This document shows positions 33,707-43,261 of a stretch of 64,000 bases of DNA, in pieces. The notes under the pieces were generated by a model, which was not told the DNA's origin, searched no databases, and saw only the letters and a list, made by a program, of their open reading frames with translations. Source of the DNA: Candidatus Zixiibacteriota bacterium (lineage in GTDB: Bacteria > Desulfobacterota > Binatia > UBA9968); contig DATLYW010000040.1 of the NCBI GenBank assembly GCA_035574315.1, forward strand, positions 1 through 64,000, given 5' to 3'. How positions within the stretch are numbered: position 1 is the stretch's first letter; each line of letters starts with the position of its first letter. A program made the position numbers and the translations under genes.

Positions 33707-35404
33707 TCAGAATTGGTATCGCATCTTCAGGAACACAGAGTCCTTTTCGGAGAAGAACCCCAAGCTGTTGAACTTGTTGTGGCCGCCGTAGAAGGCGCCG
33801 ATCAGGCTCAACGCGATCTTTTCGTTCCAGGGCGGCGCGTAGGTCACGGCGGGATTGGCGTTCCAGTATCCGGCCGGATCGTATCCCACGAAAACATCCG
33901 GCAAAACAGTATCGCCGAAATAGCCGGTGCTGACACGGAACGTGAGATTCGTGGAGACCTTCCTGATCCGCGTGGCGGCCGAGAAGGGGCGGATCCCGTC
34001 CTCGTGATCCAGAATGATGCGCTGGAAAATCTGAAAAGACATCCGGAACGCCCGCCAGGGATCATCCTGGAGGAAAGGGATGAGCACCGACCGGTCGAAT
34101 CCCAGGGCATAGCGCAAAGTGTTTTTTTCGACCGTGCCGTCCGGGTGCCTGGGATGCGGGCCCGCCCTCAAGCCAAACGGTCCGGGGAATTTCGAAATGT
34201 TATAGAGCTGGTTAGGGTAAAAAGCGATCTCGCCGCGAATTGCCGTGTTTACCGGCAGCGTCAAGACCTCGTCGACCGTGTAGTTGAAATGGCCGGCCAG
34301 AATATGGGTCCGGTCGTTGATCAGGCGGAGCCGGGCGACGCTCGGTGCAACGCCCGCCAGGCAAGGCCCCACCACGGCGGCAGAGCACTGGACGCCTTGG
34401 AGCTTGAAGACCATGTCGGTGGATTGCGGGTTGTATCCCCAGATGTAGCCGAGGCCGAAATTCAGCTTGCCGACGCTATGGGTGATCCGCGCGCCGATCT
34501 TCCAGCTGTCCCCGGCGTCCGGTAATCCGCGAGTGGTGAGTGGAATCACCAGGCAACCGGCGCCCACGCACGCCAGCGGATTCAACGGGTTGGCGAAAAG
34601 GTTGCCGAAGGCGTTGCGACCGGCAAGGACCATCCTGGTCTCGGGATGGGCGGACCACCTGCCGTAACGGACCGCGAGGTCAGCAGTATCGTTGCTGCCG
34701 ACAACCTCGTCCACCCGCTGCCTGGCTTCGTCGAACATTCCAGGCAAAGCAAAGAATTCAAAGATCGTGTTCGTCACCGGCTGGATGGTATAAAGCGCTC
34801 TGAGCCCCCAGGAGGGAATCCGGGTTTCATCGAGATTGAACAGATTGGGTGCGGCGGGGGGCGAGAAGGTCAAGTCCTGCGGATTGATCACGTCGAGCAG
34901 CCGCAATCCATCGGTTTCGCCCCATGAAATGAACTGCCGCCCGATCCTTATCTGCAGCCGGTCGGTGGGAGAGACGTCCAGGACTGCCTCCCAGGGCTTG
35001 GGGCTGTATTCGTCATAAAAGGTGTTGGGCAGCGGCTTGACGGGAGCGGACGGGAAATATGAAACGCTTTTCTCCCGGCTCTTGGCTTCGGCGCTGTACC
35101 GGGGCTCCTTCACGAAGCGCCACGATATGAAAAACTTCGACCACGCGGTGAGCTCGATATTGAACTCGGGTTGGATGGTGAACCGGTTCATGATGAAGCG
35201 GTTGGAGGTGTTGAAATGGCGGTCGCCGTGGCTCACGGACAAGCCGGTCATGTTCTCGATGAAGCCTCCGAAGGAGACTTTTTCCCTGAAGAACTTTTCC
35301 CACTCGTCCCCGAGGATAGAGGCCGCCCCGGCCGGCGCGGCGCAAACAGCGATCAGGGAAACGCCGATCAGTCGTGAAAGTCGCCTGCGCCATCGCTCTG
35401 TCAT
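33707..35404 (-). CDS. DUF1302 outer-membrane protein
   Basis: The 565-residue protein starts at ATG 35404 after GGAGG and has a signal peptide ending near AGAASI. The mature part is full of alternating amphipathic strands and ends in KMRYQF, an aromatic C-terminus typical of outer-membrane barrels. Segments QIRIGRQFISWGETDG, NPQDLT and SWGLRALY match DUF1302, whose members pair with DUF1329 and are thought to be porin-like channels for hydrophobic substrates. It is the first gene of the leftward operon. The divergent lnt gene starts 139 bases away. Confidence 0.88.
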   Translation of the reverse strand: MTERWRRRLSRLIGVSLIAVCAAPAGAASILGDEWEKFFREKVSFGGFIENMTGLSVSHGDRHFNTSNRFIMNRFTIQPEFNIELTAWSKFFISWRFVKEPRYSAEAKSREKSVSYFPSAPVKPLPNTFYDEYSPKPWEAVLDVSPTDRLQIRIGRQFISWGETDGLRLLDVINPQDLTFSPPAAPNLFNLDETRIPSWGLRALYTIQPVTNTIFEFFALPGMFDEARQRVDEVVGSNDTADLAVRYGRWSAHPETRMVLAGRNAFGNLFANPLNPLACVGAGCLVIPLTTRGLPDAGDSWKIGARITHSVGKLNFGLGYIWGYNPQSTDMVFKLQGVQCSAAVVGPCLAGVAPSVARLRLINDRTHILAGHFNYTVDEVLTLPVNTAIRGEIAFYPNQLYNISKFPGPFGLRAGPHPRHPDGTVEKNTLRYALGFDRSVLIPFLQDDPWRAFRMSFQIFQRIILDHEDGIRPFSAATRIRKVSTNLTFRVSTGYFGDTVLPDVFVGYDPAGYWNANPAVTYAPPWNEKIALSLIGAFYGGHNKFNSLGFFSEKDSVFLKMRYQF

Positions 35405-35543
35405 CCGGCACCTCCGATGCCCTGGGTCTCGTGTTGCGTGTTTTTGCACGCTCTTTCGTGCTAGTGTTGGGAATATCCGCCCGATCGTCGGGTTTGCGGG
35501 CTAGCTTGGGCCTAGCTGAACCGTTTATTCATAAATATTTTAG

Positions 35544-37091
35544 ATGTCAAGTATAACTTCGGCCGGCCTCGCGTCCGCCGTCCTGCTGGCCGTGCCTTTT
35601 CTCCATCCCGGTTTCTTCGCGTTGGCGTGGGTCGCATTCGTGCCGCTGTTTTGGGCGCTCGAGCGCTGCTCTGGGGCGCGCCAGGCAGCGCTCGTGGGCT
35701 GGCTCATGGGAACGACGGCGCACCTCATCGGGTTTTACTGGCTCGTCTACACCATTCGCGTGTTCGGCGGCTTCCCGTACCCTGCAAGCGCCGCGATTTT
35801 TTTCGTTTACGCGCTGCTTCAGGGACTGCAGCTTGCTCTCTTTTCCGCCATTGTGCGATGGACGGGGTCCGGGCCGGCGGCCCTCCTGCCCGCGCTTTTC
35901 TGGGTCGTTCTCGAGTTTTTCTTTCCCTCTCTCTTTCCCTGGTATCTGGCTAACAGCCAGAGCTCCTTTTCAACCTTCATCCAGACCGCCGATCTGACCG
36001 GCCCGTACGGGGCAAGCTTTATCGTGATGTGGGTCAATACCGTGCTCTACGAGACGGCGAGGTCATTTCGCTCCGGTCGCAAGATCCGGTGGGCGCCACT
36101 GGCGGCCGCTGCGGGTTTCGTCATCGCTTCGGTGGTCTACGGGACACAGAGGCTCGCGCTGGTTTCCTCGGCGATCGCCTCCGCGCCCAAGCTTTCGGTC
36201 GCCGCGGTCCAAGGGAACATCGGTATCGATCTCAAGTGGAACCCTTCTCTGGTCAGGGAAAATCTCTCGGCTTACCGAACTCTTAGCCAGCAACTCGACG
36301 GCACCCGGCTGATCATCTGGCCGGAAAGCGCCGTTGAGGAGTGGGTCCCGGAGGGCTTGGCAAAGCTGCCACCCGAGGTGATGCCTCCTCTCAAGAACGA
36401 GAAATATTTTTTTATTTTTGGCGCCAGAAGCTTTCGCGGAAAGCTCTTCGGGACCGGTTTTCAGGCTTTTAACACGGCGTTTCTGGCGGACGGGAACGGC
36501 CGGATCATTGATCTCTACCACAAGCAGGTCTTGTTGGCTTTTGGAGAGTACATCCCGTTTTCCGGGCTCCTGTCCAAGCTTCCAGGCCTGCCGTTCGCGG
36601 ACGGTTTCACTCCCGGAAAAGGGCCGAAGGCGTTCAAGGTAGGGGATGAAGTCCGCGTTGGCCCGTTGATCTGCTACGAGGACTTGATGCCGGGCGTGAC
36701 CAGGCTGTTTGTCAAAGATAAGGGGGCCAATTTACTGGTCAATCTGACCAACGACGCCTGGTATGGGCGGAGCGTGGCGCCGTGGCAGCATGCCACGCTG
36801 TCGCGGTGGCGGGCGATCGAGACCAGGCGTACGCTGCTCCGGGCAACGAACACCGGGGTAACGGCGCTGATCGACGCGAAGGGCGACATAGAGCAGCACC
36901 TTCCCCTTTTCGTCCCCCAGGTCCTGAGGGCGAAAGCGGCAATTCTTGAGGGCGAGACCATTTACGTCCGCTTCGGCGATTGGTTCGCCTGGTGTGCCGT
37001 CTTGCTCTTCGGTGTTGGGTCGTTGTGGGTCAGCCGGAACCGGGAGTCGGGACACCGGGGGCTGCTTGACACTCGCCCGGGCGGGGCTTAA
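35544..37091 (+). CDS. lnt: Apolipoprotein N-acyltransferase
   Basis: The 515-residue membrane protein has N-terminal membrane segments, a nitrilase-like periplasmic domain and a last C-terminal segment. The catalytic triad is intact: Glu261 in WPESAVE, Lys327 in YHKQVLLAFGEYIP and Cys377 in ICYED. It adds the third acyl chain to lipoproteins in the inner membrane, consistent with several lipoproteins in this window. No Shine-Dalgarno precedes the ATG; the upstream bases are an AT-rich run (ATAAATATTTTAG), so translation may be leaderless or weak. Its 3' end contains the promoter for the sigma factor gene. Confidence 0.9.
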   Translation: MSSITSAGLASAVLLAVPFLHPGFFALAWVAFVPLFWALERCSGARQAALVGWLMGTTAHLIGFYWLVYTIRVFGGFPYPASAAIFFVYALLQGLQLALFSAIVRWTGSGPAALLPALFWVVLEFFFPSLFPWYLANSQSSFSTFIQTADLTGPYGASFIVMWVNTVLYETARSFRSGRKIRWAPLAAAAGFVIASVVYGTQRLALVSSAIASAPKLSVAAVQGNIGIDLKWNPSLVRENLSAYRTLSQQLDGTRLIIWPESAVEEWVPEGLAKLPPEVMPPLKNEKYFFIFGARSFRGKLFGTGFQAFNTAFLADGNGRIIDLYHKQVLLAFGEYIPFSGLLSKLPGLPFADGFTPGKGPKAFKVGDEVRVGPLICYEDLMPGVTRLFVKDKGANLLVNLTNDAWYGRSVAPWQHATLSRWRAIETRRTLLRATNTGVTALIDAKGDIEQHLPLFVPQVLRAKAAILEGETIYVRFGDWFAWCAVLLFGVGSLWVSRNRESGHRGLLDTRPGGA

Positions 37092-37094
37092 TAT
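37066..37094 (+). promoter_or_regulatory. Near-consensus sigma-70 promoter for the sigma factor gene
   Basis: TTGACA (37066-37071) and TAATAT (37089-37094) are 17 bases apart; the -10 box overlaps the lnt stop codon. A start near 37101 leaves a leader of about 180 bases before the sigma factor ATG. I see no recognisable riboswitch in it. Confidence 0.7.
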
Positions 37095-37280
37095 TGATAG
37101 GTCACGCCTGGGAGCCTACGTAAACGGGATTCAGACTCCAGCGTCAAAGCAAAAACAGCCTTCAGACATAAGTTAAGGTACACCGTGCCAGGTGCCGGAC
37201 CCAGAGGTGTCCCTGCGGTCCAAAGATTGCATGCGGTAGGGTGTCCGTGAAGTCCGGAAGGTAAGGCAGGGAGACAACAA

Positions 37281-38789
37281 ATGGGATTCGAGTTTAACGG
37301 CGAGTCGAGCGTGGGTAACGGCTTTCAAACCGACAGCCCCGAAGTGTCCGAATTCGAGGCCAAGGAGCCGTTTTTCGATGCGGACATCGCCGCCGAAGAG
37401 GAACTGGCCGAGGAAGAGCTGAAAGAGGAAGAAGGGGCCGGCGGGATCGATTCGGTTCAGGCCTACCTCAGGGAAATCGGTACGGTGCCGCTGCTCAGCC
37501 GGGAGCGGGAGGTCGAGCTGGCGATGGCGATCGAGGCGGGGAAGAAGCAGATGCTCGAGGCGCTGTTCTCGACCCCGATGGCGCTGGAGTACGCCTTGGA
37601 TCTCGGAACCAAGCTGGCTGGGGGCGAGATCGAGGTGCGTGCCATCATCGAGCATCAAACCGACGGCGAGGCCCGTGACGACGGGGCGGACCGGAAGCGA
37701 TTCCTGCAGGTCACCGGCAAGCTCAAGCGCATGCGAAGCGAGCTGCGCGGCACGGAGCGGCTGCTCGCCCGGCGCAGCCTGTCGCGCAAGCGCCGAGTGC
37801 TACTGGAAAAGCAGCGAGCCAGGGTTCAGGAGAAAATCGTCGCCGCTCTGACCGAGCTCCGCATGTCCGACGAACGGATCGCGGAGCTGTCCGGCCGTTT
37901 CAAGCGCGCCGCCGAGCGCGTTGCCGCCCTGCAGGCGGCGAAAAAGGGCCATGCGGAACGGGCCGAGCTTCGCCGTCTCGAGGAAACCGTGGGCCTGCCG
38001 GCGGCGGAAATCGAAAGGTTGGGACGGCAGTTCAAGGAAGGCGAAGAGAAGTCGGGAACGGCGAAGAGGCAGTTCGTAGAGGCCAACCTGCGGCTCGTCG
38101 TGAGCGTGGCCAAGAGGTACGCGAACCGGGGGCTGAGCTTTCTCGACGTCATTCAGGAGGGGAACCTCGGGCTGTTGCGCGCGGTGGACAAGTTCGACTA
38201 CAGACTCGGCAACCGCTTCTCGACCTACGCCACGTGGTGGATCCGCCAGGCGATCACGCGAGGCATCATCGACACCGGACGGATGATCCGGATTCCGGTG
38301 CACCGCATCGAGCTGCGCAACAAGGTGCTTCAGACGGCGCGACACATGCAGACCAAGCTGGGGCGCGAGCCTCACCCGGAAGAGCTGGCGCGCGAGCTGA
38401 ATCTCGATCTGCCGGAGCTGCTCGGCATCGTACAGCCGCAGGCCGAGCCGGTTTCGCTGGAGACGCCGCTCTGGGACGAGGAGACGCAGCTCTCCGATCT
38501 GGTGGAGAACAAGATCGCGCCCAAGCCCGACGAGCAGGTCGCCGAGGCCAATCTCCGCAGCGAGGTGCGGCGCCAGATGGCGATTTTGACGCCGCGGCAG
38601 GAGCGTATTCTGCGGCTGCGCTTCGGAATCGAGGAGGCGCGCGATTACACCCTCGAGGAAGTCGGAGAGCTGTTCGCGGTGACGCGCGAGCGTATCCGGC
38701 AAATCGAGCAAAAGGCGTTGCAGATTCTGCGTAACCCGAACCGGCGAAAGTCCGCGGCCGTGCCCCCGTCGTCCTGCTCCTCCAGCTAA
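37281..38789 (+). CDS. rpoD: RNA polymerase sigma-70 family factor, RpoD-type
   Basis: The 502-residue protein has an acidic N-terminus and region 1.2 ([28 protein letters not shown]). A charged insert of roughly 180 residues follows. Regions 2-4 are complete: [47 protein letters not shown], and region 4.2 [20 protein letters not shown]. Region 2.4/3.0 reads [17 protein letters not shown] where most housekeeping factors have SIADQARTIRIPVHMIE. No clear region 1.1 is present. It is either the primary factor of this organism or a close secondary copy. It has its own strong promoter and a downstream hairpin terminator. Confidence 0.85.
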   Translation: MGFEFNGESSVGNGFQTDSPEVSEFEAKEPFFDADIAAEEELAEEELKEEEGAGGIDSVQAYLREIGTVPLLSREREVELAMAIEAGKKQMLEALFSTPMALEYALDLGTKLAGGEIEVRAIIEHQTDGEARDDGADRKRFLQVTGKLKRMRSELRGTERLLARRSLSRKRRVLLEKQRARVQEKIVAALTELRMSDERIAELSGRFKRAAERVAALQAAKKGHAERAELRRLEETVGLPAAEIERLGRQFKEGEEKSGTAKRQFVEANLRLVVSVAKRYANRGLSFLDVIQEGNLGLLRAVDKFDYRLGNRFSTYATWWIRQAITRGIIDTGRMIRIPVHRIELRNKVLQTARHMQTKLGREPHPEELARELNLDLPELLGIVQPQAEPVSLETPLWDEETQLSDLVENKIAPKPDEQVAEANLRSEVRRQMAILTPRQERILRLRFGIEEARDYTLEEVGELFAVTRERIRQIEQKALQILRNPNRRKSAAVPPSSCSSS

Positions 38790-38796
38790 CCTGACC

Positions 38797-38831
38797 GGGC
38801 GAGAGCCGGACGCCCGGCCCGGCTCTCGCCC
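38797..38831 (+). terminator. Terminator hairpin after the sigma factor gene
   Basis: A perfect 13-base stem (GGGCGAGAGCCGG/CCGGCTCTCGCCC) with a 9-base loop begins seven bases after the sigma factor stop. The T-run (six T) comes about 20 bases later, so it is not a textbook intrinsic terminator, but it is the strongest hairpin in the window. Confidence 0.7.
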
Positions 38832-38968
38832 CTTCAACGGGCCCCGTCCGGTTTTTTCTCGGCTCCAATCGGTTCTCCCCAGTGCCGGTCGCCTCGATCT
38901 CCCCGCTTGCGGACCGGGAGTCGAGGCGCGTTTGCCTGCTCGTGCGATTCCCTGTAATGGTAGTCGCC

Positions 38969-40366
38969 ATGGCGCAAGACGAGCTCAAGCGGCAAATCGG
39001 CTTGTTCGACGCGGTCATGCTGATCTCCGGCGACATGATCGGCACCGGGATTTTCATTTCCACCGGAGTCGTGGCCGAGGCGCTTCCGTCGCCCGGAGGC
39101 GTCCTCGCCGTGTGGTTCCTCGCCGGGCTGCTGGCGCTCACCGGAGCGCTCAGCTGTGCCGAGCTGTCGGCGAGCCTTCCTTACGCGGGTGGCGACTACA
39201 TTTACATCCGTGAAGCTTACGGCCGGCTGATGGGCTTCCTGTCGGGGTGGTCTTCGTTCCTCGTGACCTTTTCCGGCGCGATCGCCTTTCTCGCCGTCAC
39301 CTTCACCGGCTTCATGGCGTTCTTCTTTCCCGCGCTCGGAGCCAATGACCCATGGTTCTCGATCCCGTTGCCCCTGGTTGCCGTGAGCGCGACGCCGGCA
39401 ACCCTTTTCGCCATCGTTTTGATCCTGATCATCTCGGGCCTCCACTGCCTAGGGGTCCGGTTGGGGACGATGACGCAAAACATCCTCACCGTGTTGAAAA
39501 TCGGCGCGCTGCTGGGGATCATCCTTCTCGGCGCGATTTTCGGGAACGGCGATGCACGCCACTTCACGCCGTTTTTCGACTGGGGCAAGCTCGGTCACTT
39601 CAGCGGCTTTGCGGCGGCTTTCATCCCAGTCATCTTCGCCTACTCGGGGTGGAACGCGGTCATCTACATCGCGGGCGAGGTGAAGAACCCCGAGCGCAAC
39701 CTGCCGCGGGCGCTGTTGTGGGCGAACCTGATCGTGATCGCGCTCTATCTCGCCGTCAACGCGGTCTATATCTACGCGGTGCCGGTGACCGAGATGAAAG
39801 GAGCGATGCGGGTTTCGGAGGTGGCGACCACGGCGCTGTTCGGCTACCAGACTTCAGCCTGGATCACCGCGATCATCACGGTCTCGATCCTCGGCGCGCT
39901 CAACGTCGTCACCATGCTCGGGCCGCGGATTTACTACGCGATGGCCCGCGACGGCGTCTTCTTTCGCGGGTTGAGCCGGGTCCATCCGACCTTCGGCACG
40001 CCCGTCGGCGCGATTCTGCTGCAGGCCGCCTGGGCGTGCCTTCTCCTGCTGACCAACACCTGGGGCACGCTGTTCACCTACGTGAGCGTCATCATCACCC
40101 TCTTTTCCGCCTTCACCGTCGGCGCCGTCATCGTCCTGCGCTGGAAGCGGCCCGAGCTGAACCGGCCCTACCGGCTCTGGGGCTATCCGGTCGTACCGCT
40201 TCTCTTCATCGCCGCGCACCTCTGGATCGTCTGGGGGTCCGTGATCGAGAAGCCTTTCGAGTCGCTGATCGGCGTGCTCATCGTCGCGCTCGGCATTCCG
40301 GCTTACGTTCTTTGGCGGAATCGGCTAAAAAAACAGGAGTTCGCGCCGGAGCCGAGCCGAAGCTAG
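38969..40366 (+). CDS. APC-superfamily amino acid permease
   Basis: The 465-residue protein has about twelve membrane segments and the APC pattern: GLFDAVMLISGDMIGTGIFISTG at the start, SLPYAGGDYIYIREAYG, FAYSGWNAVIYIAGEVKNPERNLPRAL and ILGALNVVTMLGPRIYYAMARDG. It is an amino acid or amine transporter of the LAT-like branch. The start is uncertain: ATG at 38957 lies in the same frame and neither has a strong ribosome site. No substrate-specific context is visible. Confidence 0.85.
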   Translation: MAQDELKRQIGLFDAVMLISGDMIGTGIFISTGVVAEALPSPGGVLAVWFLAGLLALTGALSCAELSASLPYAGGDYIYIREAYGRLMGFLSGWSSFLVTFSGAIAFLAVTFTGFMAFFFPALGANDPWFSIPLPLVAVSATPATLFAIVLILIISGLHCLGVRLGTMTQNILTVLKIGALLGIILLGAIFGNGDARHFTPFFDWGKLGHFSGFAAAFIPVIFAYSGWNAVIYIAGEVKNPERNLPRALLWANLIVIALYLAVNAVYIYAVPVTEMKGAMRVSEVATTALFGYQTSAWITAIITVSILGALNVVTMLGPRIYYAMARDGVFFRGLSRVHPTFGTPVGAILLQAAWACLLLLTNTWGTLFTYVSVIITLFSAFTVGAVIVLRWKRPELNRPYRLWGYPVVPLLFIAAHLWIVWGSVIEKPFESLIGVLIVALGIPAYVLWRNRLKKQEFAPEPSRS

Positions 40367-40417
40367 AGCGTCCAAAGGGGCGGGCCGGGAACCCCAGGCG
40401 CAGCGAGGAGCTGAGCG

Positions 40418-41029
40418 ATGGCGATCCGCATCACGCGTGTCTATACCCGCGGCGGCGATACCGGCCAAACCTCGCTCGTCGGCGGCAAGCGGGTGGCCAA
40501 GGATTCGCCGCGGATCGAAGCCTACGGCACGGTCGACGAGCTGAACTCCGTGGTGGGACTGGCGCGTGCCTTCAACGCCGAAAATCTCGCGGCCGGGGAA
40601 GCGCATCGGTTCGTGGAAGAGGTGCTGTGTCGGATCCAGGACGAGCTCTTCGACGTAGGGAGCGAGCTGGCGACCCCGCCCGAGTCGTATCGAGCCGGCA
40701 TGGTCCGTATCGGCGCGGGAGAAGTTGCGCGCCTGGAAAAGCTGATCGACCGCTGCCAGGTCGATCTCGACCCGCTGCCGTCGTTCGTGCTGCCGGGCGG
40801 GAGTCGCGTGGGCGCGGCGCTGCACCAGTGCCGCACGGTCTGCCGGCGGGCGGAGCGTGAGATCCTCCGGCTTTCCCGCACGGAGCCGGTCGGCCCGGGG
40901 ATGATCCAATATTTCAACCGGCTGAGCGATTTGTTTTTCGTCCTGTCGCGCTGGATCAACAAGCAGACGGGCCATCCCGAGATCCTGTGGCGCAGGGGAC
41001 TGGCGCCCAAGCCGCGACAGAAGAAGTGA
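40418..41029 (+). CDS. Cob(I)yrinic acid a,c-diamide adenosyltransferase, PduO type
   Basis: The 203-residue protein transfers adenosyl from ATP to cob(I)alamin to make coenzyme B12. It has the PduO/MMAB signatures: [43 protein letters not shown] N-terminus, FVLPGGS, and the C-terminal CRRAEREI and [15 protein letters not shown]. The start is preceded by GAGGAG. Gene length is normal. The window also encodes a B12-type radical SAM protein, but no mutase is adjacent. Confidence 0.9.
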   Translation: MAIRITRVYTRGGDTGQTSLVGGKRVAKDSPRIEAYGTVDELNSVVGLARAFNAENLAAGEAHRFVEEVLCRIQDELFDVGSELATPPESYRAGMVRIGAGEVARLEKLIDRCQVDLDPLPSFVLPGGSRVGAALHQCRTVCRRAEREILRLSRTEPVGPGMIQYFNRLSDLFFVLSRWINKQTGHPEILWRRGLAPKPRQKK

Positions 41030-41072
41030 GCCGCAGCGCGTCGCCGGTTCGGAGGGCATCGGGAGGAAAGTC

Positions 41073-41843
41073 ATGGGTTTACTGGAGGGGAAACGGGGAG
41101 TCATCTTCGGGGTGGCGAACGAGAGAAGCATCGCCTGGGCCATCGCCCAAGCGCTGCACGCGGAGGGAGCCGAGCTGGCCTTTACCTACGCGGGCGAAGC
41201 GCTGGAGAAGCGCGTTCGGCCGCTCGCCGAGGGAATCGGCGCCGACCTCATCCTGCCGTGCGACGTCACGAAGGACGACGAGATCGAAGCGGTCTTCTCG
41301 GCGCTGCGCGAGCGCTGGGGCGCCCTCGACACTCTCGTGCATGCGATCGCGTTCGCCAACAAGGAAGACCTGTCCAATCCCTTCGTTCAAACCAGCCGCC
41401 AGGGTTTTCACCTCGCGCTGGATGTGAGCGCCTACTCGCTGGTGGCACTGGCACGGGGCGCGGCGCCGCTGATGGAGGGGCGCGGGGGGTCCATCGTGAC
41501 GCTCACCTACATGGGGTCGGAGCGGGTCGTACCGAACTACAACGTCATGGGAGTGGCCAAAGCCGCGCTGGAGGCGAGCGTGCGCTATCTGGCGCACGAC
41601 CTCGGACCGAATGGAATCCGCGTCAACGCGATTTCTGCGGGGCCGATCCGGACACTGGCGGCGTCGGGCATCGCCGGTTTCAGGGAGATGTTGCGGCTGG
41701 TGAGCGAGCGCGCGCCGCTCAAGCGCAACATCGAAGCGGAGGAGGTCGGCAAGGCGGCGCTCTACCTCTGCAGCGACTGGGGCGCCGCCGTAACCGGCGA
41801 GGTGCTGCACGTCGACGCGGGGTACAATATCATGGGAATGTGA
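41073..41843 (+). CDS. fabI: Enoyl-[acyl-carrier-protein] reductase (NADH), FabI type
   Basis: The 256-residue protein reduces trans-2-enoyl-ACP in fatty acid synthesis. It has the FabI cofactor motif [19 protein letters not shown] near residue 90, and the catalytic Tyr and Lys in [19 protein letters not shown]. The C-terminal [14 protein letters not shown] is characteristic. ATG is preceded by GGAGG. It lies 43 bases after the adenosyltransferase gene in the same direction. Confidence 0.92.
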   Translation: MGLLEGKRGVIFGVANERSIAWAIAQALHAEGAELAFTYAGEALEKRVRPLAEGIGADLILPCDVTKDDEIEAVFSALRERWGALDTLVHAIAFANKEDLSNPFVQTSRQGFHLALDVSAYSLVALARGAAPLMEGRGGSIVTLTYMGSERVVPNYNVMGVAKAALEASVRYLAHDLGPNGIRVNAISAGPIRTLAASGIAGFREMLRLVSERAPLKRNIEAEEVGKAALYLCSDWGAAVTGEVLHVDAGYNIMGM

Positions 41844-41952
41844 CCGGGGCGTCCGGGGGCCAGCCAAGACGGGAGCAATGCAGCGCGGTGGCGGCTCGGA
41901 GAGCTCGGCCGCCGGGCTTCGGACCCCTGGATCCGTTGAGGAGGTGTTCGCC

Positions 41953-42399
41953 ATGGCGATCAAGGAAATTACTCCACGGCAGGCGCACGAGGCGCTCGCC
42001 GACGAGCCCGACGCGGTCTATATCGATGTCCGCACGGAGCGCGAGTTCGTCGCGGGACACCCGCGCGGCGCCGTGAACGTCCCCGTGGCGTTTCCCGATC
42101 CCGAGCGCGGGATGGTGCTCAACCCTGACTTCGTCAAGGTCGTGGAAAGCAACTTCCCCAAGGAAAAGAAGCTCATCCTCGGCTGCCAAGCCGGGCCGCG
42201 CTCCGGCGCCGCCGCGCGGCTGCTCGAGCACGCCGGCTACGAGCAGGTCTACAACGTCATCGGGGGCTTCGGCGGGATGCGCGACCCGATGGGAAACCTG
42301 CTGGCGCCGGGCTGGGAGGGCCTGGGGTTGCCCGTGAGCCGGGACAACGGCCCGGGCGTGAGCTACGAATCGCTGGCGGCGAGGGCCGCGAAGGATTAG
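41953..42399 (+). CDS. Rhodanese-like sulfurtransferase, single domain
   Basis: The 148-residue protein has one rhodanese domain: YIDVRTEREFVAGHPRGAVNVP, the active loop with Cys in LGCQAGPRSGAAARLL, and NVIGGFGGM. It should transfer sulfane sulfur through a Cys persulfide. The ATG at 41953 is preceded by GAGGAGGTG. It has no signal peptide. A GloB-like hydrolase gene follows after a hairpin, and the pairing suggests sulfide or persulfide handling. Confidence 0.85.
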   Translation: MAIKEITPRQAHEALADEPDAVYIDVRTEREFVAGHPRGAVNVPVAFPDPERGMVLNPDFVKVVESNFPKEKKLILGCQAGPRSGAAARLLEHAGYEQVYNVIGGFGGMRDPMGNLLAPGWEGLGLPVSRDNGPGVSYESLAARAAKD

Positions 42400-42407
42400 G
42401 GCCGGTA

Positions 42408-42440
42408 CCTCGAAGCAGGCCCCTTCAGGGTGCTTCGAGG
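42408..42440 (+). terminator. Hairpin between rhodanese and GloB-like genes
   Basis: A perfect 10-base stem (CCTCGAAGCA/TGCTTCGAGG), with a further CCC/GGG pairing inside, starts eight bases after the rhodanese stop. No T-run follows, so it could be a terminator, an attenuator or an mRNA-stabilising stem. Confidence 0.5.
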
Positions 42441-42501
42441 GGCGCCCCGACACCTAGAGATTTTCGCCCCTCGCCTCGCCGGTTCGAATGCGGAATCAGG
42501 G

Positions 42502-43179
42502 ATGACAGAGAATCGCCTTTACTTCAGGCAGATCGAGCTCGGCCCCATGCAAAATTACGTCTACCTGATCGGGTCGCGGCAAACCCGGGAGGCGGCCGTG
42601 GTGGATCCCGCCTGGGATATCGACGCGATCCTGAAAATCGCCGCCGCCGACGAAATGGAGATCACGCGTGCGCTCGTGACTCATACCCATCCCGATCACG
42701 TCGGCGGGCGCTTCGCGGGAATGGCGATCGAGGGGGTGACCGAGCTGCTCGACAAGTGCAAGGCCAAGGTGGTCGTGCACAAGGCGGAAGCCGAGTTCTT
42801 GAAGGCGCTCTCCGCTTCCGACCTGATCAAGGCCGAAAGCGGTGACGTGATCGACGTTGGAGGGGTGAAGATCCACCTGCTCCACACGCCGGGCCACACT
42901 CCCGGCTCTCAGTGCTTTCTCGTCGAGAACCGGATCGTTTCCGGCGACACGCTGTTCATCGGCTCATGCGGCCGCGTCGACCTGCCCGGAGGCGACCCGG
43001 AGCAGATGTACTACAGCCTCACGCAAAAGCTGATGCGTCTGCCCGAGGACACGCTACTCTTCCCCGGGCATCACTACTCGAGGGAGTCGAGCTCCACCAT
43101 CGGCGAGCAAAAACGGCTGAATCCCTACTGCCGGTTCACCTCGCTCCGGCAGTTTCTTGCCGCAATGGGTTACGGATAA
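42502..43179 (+). CDS. Metallo-beta-lactamase-fold hydrolase, GloB-like
   Basis: The 225-residue protein has the full metal-site set of the glyoxalase II and persulfide-dioxygenase group. It has THTHPDHVGG, LHTPGHTPGSQCF, SGDTLFIGSCGRVDLPGG and FPGHHY. It lacks the extra C-terminal substrate-binding helices of true glyoxalase II. Next to a rhodanese, a persulfide- or thioester-linked role is plausible; glutathione thioester hydrolysis is the alternative. The start is ATG at 42502, with a weak ribosome site. Confidence 0.8.
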   Translation: MTENRLYFRQIELGPMQNYVYLIGSRQTREAAVVDPAWDIDAILKIAAADEMEITRALVTHTHPDHVGGRFAGMAIEGVTELLDKCKAKVVVHKAEAEFLKALSASDLIKAESGDVIDVGGVKIHLLHTPGHTPGSQCFLVENRIVSGDTLFIGSCGRVDLPGGDPEQMYYSLTQKLMRLPEDTLLFPGHHYSRESSSTIGEQKRLNPYCRFTSLRQFLAAMGYG

Positions 43180-43261
43180 TCGTTCCCGGCCCGGGCGCCT
43201 CTCCGGCGATTCGAGAAATATCACCCGGGGCCGGCGGACGACGGACCTCCAACGCGTGGTG

